A stretch of DNA of 5,170 nucleotides from Spirochaetaceae bacterium (GCA_031284295.1 JAITAE010000243.1:1-5170); one strand, 5' to 3'. Counted from the stretch's first letter, positions 1 to 5,080 are shown. A program made the numbers and translations. Notes: a model not told the origin generated them from the letters alone.

Positions 1-8
1 CACCCGAC

Positions 9-96
9 CGCCGGCGACCATGAGCCGGCGTGAGGACCGCGGACCTAGGGGGGGTAACCTGCCGGAGCAGGCGGCATATAGCCGTGTGTACCCCTG
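9..96. other. GC-rich structured segment (possible ncRNA or repeat end)
   Basis: This is a compact, strongly self-complementary stretch at the window edge. A 7-bp stem pairs 9-15 with 24-30 around an 8-base loop. After a linker, GGGGTA (51-56) pairs with TACCCC (89-94) and encloses two abutting hairpins: CCTGC/GCAGG (58-62 with 67-71, loop CGGA) and CGGC/GCCG (72-75 with 81-84, loop ATATA). That makes a three-way junction with only A57 and TGTG (85-88) unpaired. There is no T-run afterwards, so it is not a simple terminator. I do not recognise it as a known riboswitch, tmRNA, RNase P or SRP RNA. It could be the 3' part of a structured RNA or the end of a mobile element that starts outside the window. 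The strand is undetermined. The pairing is seen in the sequence; an RNA role is inference. Confidence 0.35.
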
Positions 97-192
97 TAAA
101 AAATAAGTTACTCCCTCTCATGATGAAGGGCATTTGAACATCCGATATTATAAATGAGATTCTCTAGGGAAACGCTGATTAACTTGAGTCCT

Positions 193-209
193 CGCCAACA
201 TAGTTGGCG
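193..209. repeat. Hairpin with 7-bp arms, CAACATAGTTG core
   Basis: CGCCAAC (193-199) and GTTGGCG (203-209) are perfect inverted arms around ATA. The core CAACATAGTTG is repeated almost exactly (CAACGTAGTTG) in the second hairpin 62 bases downstream, so the two appear to be related units within the same small element. Confidence 0.6.
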
Positions 210-254
210 CATCATCGTTACCCTAAGGAGCGAACTCATTTCATTGCGAAAATG

Positions 255-271
255 TGTCAACGTAGTTGACA
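255..271. repeat. Palindrome with CAACGTAGTTG core, contains TTGACA
   Basis: TGTCAAC (255-261) and GTTGACA (265-271) are perfect 7-bp inverted arms around GTA. The palindrome is the sister of the one at 193-209. It contains a perfect -35-like TTGACA on both strands, so it could be a promoter-overlapping operator or simply a structural hairpin of the mobile element. Confidence 0.55.
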
Positions 272-297
272 TTCGTATTAAAGTAGCACTGATTTAT
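266..297 (+). promoter_or_regulatory. Weak candidate promoter for the three-gene operon
   Basis: TTGACA at 266-271 matches the -35 consensus exactly, but no good -10 follows. The best hexamers at 16-18 bp spacing (within ACTGATTT, 288-295) match TATAAT at only 2-3 positions. TATTAA at 276-281 is a better -10 on its own but lacks a -35. Any promoter here would sit inside the MITE-like element. It is listed because no better operon promoter is visible between 97 and 339. Confidence 0.22.
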
Positions 298-320
298 GCG
301 CATTCGCATAAATCAGTGCT
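285..320. repeat. Perfect 16-bp inverted repeat before the operon start
   Basis: AGCACTGATTTATGCG (285-300) and its exact reverse complement (305-320) flank a CATT loop. This is the strongest hairpin in the left region. The right arm overlaps the right terminal repeat of the MITE-like element, so that end carries the terminal motif twice in opposite orientation. There is no T-run after it, so a Rho-independent terminator is unlikely. If transcribed as part of the operon leader it would lie 6 nt upstream of the GAGG ribosome binding site and could affect translation or mRNA stability. Confidence 0.75.
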
Positions 321-339
321 TCCTTAGAGGAAACGGGAT

Positions 340-1065
340 ATGAGTTACGCCGGGAATGAAAAGCTGCGCCGCCTGCTGTACGCAAGAATTGATGAATATG
401 CTGGAAAACCCGCGGGGCCGGAAACGCGGCGGCTTTTAACGCTGGGTGATTTGCAGCGGGAACTTGACGAAAGCGGCATCCAAATACCGGGGTTTTCCAC
501 ATTGAAACGGATAAAAGAATGGACGCGGGGCACAAGCGATTCGGAGTATACCATAACCTGCGATGAATTGAGCGGTGAATGTTTTTTATGCATGGAATTC
601 TATAAAAACAGATTCGCGGTTGACCGCGCCAGTTTTTATATACGCTTTTACGACACAAAGTCCCAGCACCGTTTTATAGACGAAAGCGGGATAGGCCTTA
701 TATACAGGCTGCTTGAAAATTTCAAAAACATTGCGGACGAATACACAAAACTGCGCGGTGAGATTGACCGTAACGAAAAACTGCGCCGGCTTACGATAAG
801 CAGCATAGAAACATGGCTAACTCTTATATGCAAAAATATTTCACTGCCCTACCACATTGTTAAAATGGAAAGCCAGGCGGTGTTTTACCTGCTGCTGCGG
901 AACGGCAGGCAGTTGGAAATTTATATACCTTACAATAACTTTCAGCAGGTAATGTGCGAACTGGAAAATACGATCAACAAATATGTGGACTTGCAAAATG
1001 ACTGCATGGCAAAAGTTTTAATATCGAATTGTTCAAACAGCATACGCTGGAAAGATACGGAGTAA
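340..1065 (+). CDS. Hypothetical protein, first gene of MoxR/VWA operon
   Basis: I do not recognise this 241-aa protein. The ATG at 340 is supported by GAGG at 327-330 with a 9-nt spacer. It has no signal peptide or membrane segment, so it should be cytosolic. Residues 33-61 (LTLGDLQRELDES, then GIQIPG, then FSTLKRIKEW) have the helix-turn-helix rhythm of a small DNA-binding or winged-helix fold, but this is only a visual impression. Residues 117-160 are predicted helical with charged heptad-like spacing. Residues 168-215 alternate into what looks like a beta-hairpin (VFYLLLRNGRQLEIYIPY) followed by a helix. Its stop lies 2 nt before the MoxR ATPase start, so it is almost certainly co-transcribed and likely acts with that pair as adaptor, regulator or client. 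Codon use is striking, with about 13 of 21 isoleucines encoded by ATA, which fits foreign origin. Confidence 0.85.
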   Translation: MSYAGNEKLRRLLYARIDEYAGKPAGPETRRLLTLGDLQRELDESGIQIPGFSTLKRIKEWTRGTSDSEYTITCDELSGECFLCMEFYKNRFAVDRASFYIRFYDTKSQHRFIDESGIGLIYRLLENFKNIADEYTKLRGEIDRNEKLRRLTISSIETWLTLICKNISLPYHIVKMESQAVFYLLLRNGRQLEIYIPYNNFQQVMCELENTINKYVDLQNDCMAKVLISNCSNSIRWKDTE

Positions 1066-1067
1066 GC

Positions 1068-2135
1068 ATGGGTGTAAACATAAATACAAATGAATTGGTA
1101 ACGATACTGACTCTTACGCCGCCACGCCAAAACATTATGCTTGTCGGCAGGCACGGAATAGGGAAGTCTCGTATAATTACGGATTTCTTTGAAAGACGGG
1201 GTAAAAAGGTAGTTTCACTTTTTCTGGGACAGATGAGCGACCCCGGTGATCTAATCGGACTTCCCGCCCTCGATTCAAATTTGACAAAAACTGATTTTAG
1301 GCCGCCCTATTGGTTTCCGCTGGACGGCAAACCGATAGTGCTGTTTCTGGACGAACTGAACCGCGCCCGCCCGGAAATACTGCAATGTGTGATGGACTTA
1401 ACGCTGAACAGGTCTCTGGCGGGGAAACAGCTTCCCCCCGGAAGTCAGATAGTTTCAGCCGTAAACGAGGGGGATGAGTACCAGTTGACGGATTTGGACC
1501 CGGCGCTTGTATCGCGTTTTAACGTTTACTATTTTTCGCCAAGCTGCGCGGAGTGGCTGCTGTGGGCCGCCGCAAACGGTATCGACCCAAGAATCGTTTC
1601 GTTCATAGAAAGGAATTCGGACTGCCTCGACGGGGATACCGGACTTGACGCCGGCCTTGACAAAACGGCGGACAGACGCTCCTGGGAACGTGTTTCGGAA
1701 ATTACAAAGACAGAAGCCGCGATAGACAGAACTTTGGAAAAACTGATTGCCGGAATCGTCGGCGTTAAGGCGGCTCTCCGTTTCACTAATTTTTTGAAGG
1801 AAAATTCCGGCGTCAGTTCCGCGATGGTTCTGAACAGCTTTGAGGAATGTAAAATCGGTTTGGAGGAATTGAGCGTACACGAATTGTCAGATTTGAATGA
1901 GGGATTTTTCCGTGTGATTGAACTGGAAGAAAACCAGGATGCGGTAAAGAATTATACGGCGAATCTGGAAAAGTACATCAGGTGGCTGAACGATACGGAA
2001 CGCGGAGAGGCGCTTGCTCACTGGACTACGGTATACGAAGGAAATGTTTATCCGAAAACAAAGGTAGCGGTGCTTTCTTACTCACCATATATTTTTCAAA
2101 CCGTGATAGACTATGTGAAAAATATAAAACTATAG
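1068..2135 (+). CDS. MoxR-family AAA+ ATPase
   Basis: This 355-aa AAA+ ATPase has the usual MoxR-type core in its first ~155 residues. Walker A is GRHGIGKS (27-34), the MoxR-like DPGDLIGLP segment is at 58-66, and Walker B is IVLFLDELNRA (90-100, D95 and E96). Sensor 1 is N133 in SAVNEGDEYQL, and DPALVSRF (144-151) supplies R150 as the likely arginine finger. The remaining ~200 residues are mostly helical and hold the lid and a family-variable tail. The frame is open from an ATG at 1029, but I chose 1068 because GGAG (1059-1062) sits 5 nt upstream and it follows the previous stop by 2 nt. MoxR proteins use ATP hydrolysis to remodel partners, generally with a VWA protein, as in RavA-ViaA, NorQ-NorD and CoxD-CoxE; the next gene is such a protein. 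The specific substrate cannot be read from the sequence. Confidence 0.92.
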   Translation: MGVNINTNELVTILTLTPPRQNIMLVGRHGIGKSRIITDFFERRGKKVVSLFLGQMSDPGDLIGLPALDSNLTKTDFRPPYWFPLDGKPIVLFLDELNRARPEILQCVMDLTLNRSLAGKQLPPGSQIVSAVNEGDEYQLTDLDPALVSRFNVYYFSPSCAEWLLWAAANGIDPRIVSFIERNSDCLDGDTGLDAGLDKTADRRSWERVSEITKTEAAIDRTLEKLIAGIVGVKAALRFTNFLKENSGVSSAMVLNSFEECKIGLEELSVHELSDLNEGFFRVIELEENQDAVKNYTANLEKYIRWLNDTERGEALAHWTTVYEGNVYPKTKVAVLSYSPYIFQTVIDYVKNIKL

Positions 2136-2136
2136 T

Positions 2137-3339
2137 ATGGCAAATATAGCTGAACGTGTTAAAACAATTTCCGAAAAGTGGTTCATCGCGGAACCGCTTT
2201 TGTTTTTGACTCTCCTCTCGCATAAACTGTCGGAAAATGCGGATATTCACACCATACGTTGCGGACAGGGACGGATAGAATACAATCCGCTCTGGGCGGC
2301 GGAACAGAACGGCGCGCAGTTGGAGGAGGCGTTTAAGGCGGAGCTGATTCGGATACTGCTGCGCCACCCGTACAGGAAGAATCCGTCAAGCGACGCGGAA
2401 ATATCGTACATCGCAAGCAATATGGTGTTAAATGAATACTACAATTTTCCGGCGCTGCAATTCCACGCAAAAGATTTTTGGAACGACGCCGAACACCGGA
2501 AAAAGAGTTTTGAGTTTTACTACCGTGAGTACACGCTGATAAAACGGCTGAAAGATTCAGGCAGTGAAGAAAACGGCGGGACCATGGCGGTGTCCGACGA
2601 GGAGATGCGCGGCGCTACGGCGGAATGCGGTGGTAAGGACAGGAACGGTATTTTAGAAAACGCCGCGCTTTGGGGAAACGATGAATTCATCGACGAAAAG
2701 CTAAACGAAATCGTAAAGCAGGCGGAACAAAACGCGTCGTGGGGCAGACTGCCGGGCGCGTTGGTCGAGGAAATACGCGCCGCGCTAAAACCTGAACTCG
2801 ATTGGCGGGCCGTGTTAAGCGGCTTTAGGCGCACGATTCTTGCCGAGGAAAAAGTCCCCACACGCTTTAAACCGAGCCGCCGCTGGGGCTTTATGTATAT
2901 GGGTCAGAAGTATGCGTTTACCACACGGATTTTGGCAGGTATAGATGTTTCCGGATCAATAGAAAAAGAGGATGTCGCGCTGTTCTATTCGTGTATAAAC
3001 CGGTTTTTTAAGTATGGTATCGAGGCGCTTGACGCGGTACAGTTCGATTCGGAGTTGAAAGCGGGGCCGCTCCCGTTCAAAAAGGCCTGCGCCTCAATCA
3101 CGATACAGGGGCGCGGAGGTACAAACTACCAGCCGCTGATAGACTATTTTTCAGCCAACAGCGCGCGCTACGACGGCCTTATCATATTCACCGACGGTTT
3201 TGCCGCCCTTCCTTACGCGCCGCCCCGTACCGTCCGAAAAATACTTTGGGTATGCAGCCGCAAAGAAAGCTACCTGTCAAACCATGTATGGATGGATAAG
3301 CTAGGGCGCTGCTGTTATATCGCTTCTACCTCCGGTTAA
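2137..3339 (+). CDS. VWA-domain protein with degenerate DUF2201 metallopeptidase-like domain
   Basis: This 400-aa protein has the two-part DUF2201 architecture. The N-terminal putative metallopeptidase region (about 1-110) contains AELIRILLRHPYR (68-80) where family members carry an HExxHxxxxH-type motif. Here both HExxH histidines are replaced (A68, R72) while E69 and H77 remain. The following IASNMVLN (92-99) has Asn where an Asp is usual. A charged linker (135-215) leads to the family signature LDWRAVL (221-227) and KPSRRW (245-250). The C-terminal VWA-like domain has a complete MIDAS: DVSGS (270-274), T329 in GRGGTN, and D353 in FTDG. It starts 1 nt after the ATPase stop without a visible Shine-Dalgarno, implying translational coupling. 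It is the expected partner of the MoxR ATPase. I infer a metal-dependent binding scaffold rather than an active protease. No signal peptide is present. Confidence 0.92.
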   Translation: MANIAERVKTISEKWFIAEPLLFLTLLSHKLSENADIHTIRCGQGRIEYNPLWAAEQNGAQLEEAFKAELIRILLRHPYRKNPSSDAEISYIASNMVLNEYYNFPALQFHAKDFWNDAEHRKKSFEFYYREYTLIKRLKDSGSEENGGTMAVSDEEMRGATAECGGKDRNGILENAALWGNDEFIDEKLNEIVKQAEQNASWGRLPGALVEEIRAALKPELDWRAVLSGFRRTILAEEKVPTRFKPSRRWGFMYMGQKYAFTTRILAGIDVSGSIEKEDVALFYSCINRFFKYGIEALDAVQFDSELKAGPLPFKKACASITIQGRGGTNYQPLIDYFSANSARYDGLIIFTDGFAALPYAPPRTVRKILWVCSRKESYLSNHVWMDKLGRCCYIASTSG

Positions 3340-3377
3340 GGCCGCGGCAATAAATGACCACTCCCTTAGAGCGGCCC
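3340..3377. other. Short convergent intergenic gap
   Basis: Only 38 bases separate the converging operon and TPR gene. GGCCGC (3340-3345) and GCGGCC (3371-3376) are perfect inverted arms but enclose 25 bases and lack a following T-run on either strand. A bidirectional terminator is possible but not convincing. Confidence 0.3.
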
Positions 3378-4211
3378 TCAATACCCCATCTTCCGCAGTA
3401 TCTCAAGCATATCCTGCGCACTGGCATCGCCGGGGTTAATCTGCAACACCTTCTCCCAGTCCGTGCGGGCCCGCGCGTTGTCTCCTTGCATAACGTAGGC
3501 AAAACCCCGGTTATAGTACGCATACGCAGAAGCGGGGTTGAGCCGGATCATCTGGGTGTAATCCGCAATCGCCTTGTCATACTCTCTTCTGCCATTGTAC
3601 GCATTACTCCGGTTATGGTACGCCTGCGCAAGATTGGGGTCGAGCCGGATCGCCTGAGTGTAGTCCGCAATGGCCTTGTCCAGCTCCCCCTTGCCGTGGT
3701 AGGCAATCCCCCGGTTATTGTAGGCCTGCGCGTCATTGGGGTCGAGCCTGAGCGCCTGGGTGCAGTCCGCAAGCGCCTTGTCATACTCCCCTTTGTCATT
3801 GTAGGCATCCCCCCGGTTCGTATAGGCATACGTATCATTGGGGTTGAGCCGGATCGCCTGGGTATAGTCCGCAATGGCCTTGTCCAGATCCCCTTTGTTT
3901 TTGTAGGCAAGTCCACGGCTGCTGTACGCATCCGCATGATTGGGGTTGAGCCGGATCGTCTGGGTGAAGTCGCCTATGGCCTTATCCATATCCCCTTTTT
4001 GCCCGTAGGTATTCCCACGGGCATAGTATGCGTCCGCATACGCGGGGTTGAGCTTGAGCGCCTGAGTGTACTCCGCAAGCGCCTTGTCATACTCCTTTTT
4101 TTCACGATAGGCGTTTCCCCGGTTAAGGTACGCCTGCGCGTCAGCGAAATCATCAGCGGGCAAGGCCGCCGCCGTCAAACTCAACAGAAAAACAACAAAA
4201 ACCTTCTTCAT
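3378..4211 (-). CDS. Exported tetratricopeptide (TPR) repeat protein
   Basis: This 277-aa protein begins with a signal peptide (MKK, hydrophobic VFVVFLLSLTAAAL, probable cleavage after A19 in LPA-DD), so it is exported to the periplasm or surface. Residues 25-262 are exactly seven 34-residue TPR units with the consensus AYxNRGxAYxxKGexDKAIADYTQAIRLNPN. The last unit is more divergent (DNARARTDWEKVLQINPGD) and a 15-residue capping helix ends the protein. TPR arrays form a superhelical groove that binds other proteins; no catalytic domain is present, so the partner is unknown. The ATG is supported by AAGGA 9 nt upstream (4221-4225). It is transcribed towards the MoxR/VWA operon and separated from the minus-strand gene behind it by a strong terminator, so it is probably monocistronic. 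Such TPR proteins are numerous in Treponema genomes, which is my main taxonomic hint. Confidence 0.95.
   Translation of the reverse strand: MKKVFVVFLLSLTAAALPADDFADAQAYLNRGNAYREKKEYDKALAEYTQALKLNPAYADAYYARGNTYGQKGDMDKAIGDFTQTIRLNPNHADAYSSRGLAYKNKGDLDKAIADYTQAIRLNPNDTYAYTNRGDAYNDKGEYDKALADCTQALRLDPNDAQAYNNRGIAYHGKGELDKAIADYTQAIRLDPNLAQAYHNRSNAYNGRREYDKAIADYTQMIRLNPASAYAYYNRGFAYVMQGDNARARTDWEKVLQINPGDASAQDMLEILRKMGY
3426..4139 (-). repeat. Seven tandem 102-bp units encoding TPRs
   Basis: The TPR region is a tandem array at DNA level: seven units of 102 bp with no length variation. Several units share long near-identical stretches, for example those encoding DKAIADYTQAIRL. This suggests expansion by unit duplication and offers substrate for recombination. 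The first and last units are the most diverged. Confidence 0.85.
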
Positions 4212-4222
4212 ACTCTTTTTTC

Positions 4223-4248
4223 CTTATAAATAGAGGTTCCCCATAATA
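4223..4248 (-). promoter_or_regulatory. Candidate -10 region of the TPR gene
   Basis: On the minus strand an AT-rich run precedes the TPR start. TATTAT (complement of 4243-4248) matches the -10 consensus at 5 of 6 positions and would give a ~25-nt leader containing the AAGGA ribosome binding site. No good -35 lies 16-18 bp upstream, because that space is filled by a GC-rich hairpin. A second hexamer, TATAAG (4223-4228), overlaps the ribosome binding site and is too close to the start. Low confidence. Confidence 0.25.
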
Positions 4249-4252
4249 CAAT

Positions 4253-4285
4253 AACGCCGCGCTTCCGTGTGGAAACGCGGCGGTT
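4253..4285. repeat. GC-rich hairpin between TPR gene and terminator
   Basis: CGCCGCG (4255-4261) pairs with CGCGGCG (4276-4282). Inside it, TTCC (4263-4266) pairs with GGAA (4271-4274) around GTGT, and outside, AA/TT extends the stem past one bulged G. On the minus strand a T-rich tract follows, so it could be a secondary terminator. It could also be a structured leader if transcription of the TPR gene begins further upstream. Confidence 0.5.
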
Positions 4286-4297
4286 CTTACGCAACGC

Positions 4298-4313
4298 CCC
4301 CGCAAACGCGGGG
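4298..4313. repeat. Small hairpin CCCCGC-AAAC-GCGGGG
   Basis: A perfect 6-bp GC stem with an AAAC tetraloop sits between the two larger hairpins of this intergenic region. The overlapping 16-mer 4300-4315 recurs with one mismatch at 5081-5096, on the other side of the 217-aa gene. Confidence 0.5.
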
Positions 4314-4315
4314 CG
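4300..4315. repeat. Direct repeat copy 1 flanking the 217-aa gene
   Basis: CCGCAAACGCGGGGCG here and CCGCATACGCGGGGCG at 5081-5096 agree at 15 of 16 positions in the same orientation. Each contains a short CCGC/GCGG stem. Together they bracket the 217-aa gene with its terminator and leader hairpin. Confidence 0.45.
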
Positions 4316-4326
4316 GAAGCCCGCAC

Positions 4327-4350
4327 AAAAAACCCCGCCGGAAGGCGGGG
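4327..4350 (-). terminator. Rho-independent terminator of the 217-aa protein gene
   Basis: Read on the minus strand, CCCCGCC, a TTCC tetraloop and GGCGGGG form a perfect 7-bp GC stem followed at once by six T (complement of 4327-4332). It lies 21 bases past the stop of the minus-strand gene ending at 4372. This is a textbook intrinsic terminator, which insulates the downstream TPR gene. Confidence 0.9.
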
Positions 4351-4371
4351 GCTATGCCGCTGTGTGTTCAC

Positions 4372-5025
4372 CTACATTTTTTGCTTCGTAGAAGCATCCT
4401 CGGCTTTTCCGGCAGCCTCCTCAAAACCTTCGGTATCGCCGTTGTTTCTCGCTGCGGCAGCGGCATTGAGGGCCTCTTTTGCTTCGCCGTTGAATTTGTC
4501 ATAGAGGTCCCGCAAATGCTGGATCAGCGTAAGATGCAGGTCCCGCGTGTCTTCCTTGTCCAGGGGCAGGGAATAGATGTCTCCATCATTTTCATACTCC
4601 CATTTGCCGAGAGCTTGTTTGTCGAGCTTCCTTCCCAAAAAAGTTTCCAAAGCCCTTCTGGTGCACTGCGCGAGAAGTATCGATGCAGGCCGGCACTCAT
4701 TTGTGAAAACGCGAAGCTTGAGGGGAAGGTCTCTCCCCGCTATCCGGCAGGAAAGATACGTGCTGAAATCGAGCCACAGGTTTTCACGTTCATTTCCGTC
4801 CTTCCCATAGAAACTGCCGTTTATCCACAACCCAGTCTGCCCGGGGCCAGTGGCATTAACCACAGGGATCGCCGTTTTATTGTTACTATCGAATTCTTTG
4901 ATCTTCTGGGGATCATCGGCAGAAAGGATAATGTCGGCGCCATGATCGCCATGACCATGCGCCACATCGGCCCTTAAATCAATGACCTTCTGCACCAAAT
5001 CCCAATCGAGTTTAAACGCGCTCAT
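4372..5025 (-). CDS. Hypothetical cytosolic protein, 217 aa
   Basis: I do not recognise this protein. I place the start at the ATG at 5025 because AGGAG (complement of 5032-5036) lies 6 nt upstream. The frame extends to a GTG at 5079, but that start has no properly spaced ribosome binding site and would run through the leader hairpin. There is no signal peptide or membrane segment. Visible features are a His-rich run HGHGDHG (23-29), which could bind metal; a mixed alpha/beta-looking middle with many aromatic residues (53-110, including GLWINGSFYG); helices at 113-137 and 160-180; and an Ala/Glu/Lys-rich, probably helical tail (181-217). Three cysteines (93, 111, 121) are scattered without a metal-binding pattern. 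The gene is monocistronic, ended by a strong terminator and flanked by a 16-nt direct repeat. No neighbour suggests its function. Confidence 0.88.
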   Translation of the reverse strand: MSAFKLDWDLVQKVIDLRADVAHGHGDHGADIILSADDPQKIKEFDSNNKTAIPVVNATGPGQTGLWINGSFYGKDGNERENLWLDFSTYLSCRIAGRDLPLKLRVFTNECRPASILLAQCTRRALETFLGRKLDKQALGKWEYENDGDIYSLPLDKEDTRDLHLTLIQHLRDLYDKFNGEAKEALNAAAAARNNGDTEGFEEAAGKAEDASTKQKM

Positions 5026-5031
5026 ATTCCA

Positions 5032-5036
5032 CTCCT
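5032..5036 (-). promoter_or_regulatory. Ribosome binding site deciding the 217-aa gene start
   Basis: On the minus strand AGGAG lies 6 nt before the ATG at 5025, within the purine-rich AAGAGGAGT. This favours that start over the upstream in-frame GTG at 5079. Confidence 0.8.
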
Positions 5037-5040
5037 CTTT

Positions 5041-5063
5041 GCGCTGCCCTTCCGGAGCAGCGC
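5041..5063 (-). promoter_or_regulatory. Leader hairpin upstream of the 217-aa gene
   Basis: GCGCTGC (5041-5047) and GCAGCGC (5057-5063) form a perfect 7-bp stem around a 9-base loop that itself contains the palindrome TCCGGA. In the minus-strand transcript it would lie a few bases upstream of the AGGAG ribosome binding site. It could modulate translation or mRNA stability. No T-run follows on the minus strand, so it is not a terminator in that direction. Confidence 0.45.
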
Positions 5064-5080
5064 TTTGCTTGAAATACACT

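Larger units (their letters stand above)
168..323. mobile_element. MITE-like element, possibly IS5-type non-autonomous
   Basis: The left end GGAAACGCTGATTAA (168-182) and the reverse complement of the right end, GGAAGCACTGATTTA (from 309-323), match at 12 of 15 positions, forming terminal inverted repeats of a ~156-bp segment. The flanks are CTAG (164-167) and TTAG (324-327). Both fit the YTAR target that IS5 elements duplicate, although they differ by one base. Similarity continues outward as CTCTA on both sides, so the exact ends could lie about six bases further out. No transposase frame exists inside. The interior carries three hairpins (193-209, 255-271, 285-320). The element stops just before the ribosome binding site of the 241-aa gene, so it may supply the operon's promoter or leader. 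Family assignment is tentative; an unrelated intergenic repeat family is the alternative. Confidence 0.5.

Noticed and set aside
2..106. Open frame from the window edge ending at TAA 104-106, a possible C-terminal gene fragment
   Set aside because: The 34 residues are Arg/Pro/Gly-rich with no recognisable motif, and the same bases form a tidy nested hairpin structure, which explains the composition better.
1029..1067. Upstream ATG at 1029 as start of the MoxR ATPase
   Set aside because: It would overlap the previous gene by 37 bases and has no good Shine-Dalgarno, whereas ATG 1068 has GGAG at 5-nt spacing and sits right after the previous stop.
3340..3376. GGCCGC/GCGGCC inverted repeat as bidirectional terminator
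   Set aside because: The 25-base loop and lack of a T-run on either side make it weak; kept only as a note on the intergenic gap.
3426..4139. Regularly spaced repeats considered as a CRISPR array
   Set aside because: The 102-bp period is fully coding (34-residue TPRs), units are adjacent without spacers, and no cas gene is present.
3354..4229. Long + strand open frame opposite the TPR gene
   Set aside because: Its repeat pattern is the mirror of the TPR codons, it has no recognisable domain, and the opposite strand has a signal peptide plus seven perfect TPRs.
4267..4977. + strand open frame opposite the 217-aa gene
   Set aside because: It begins inside the hairpin/terminator region and has no good ribosome binding site. 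The minus-strand gene has a strong Shine-Dalgarno and its own terminator.
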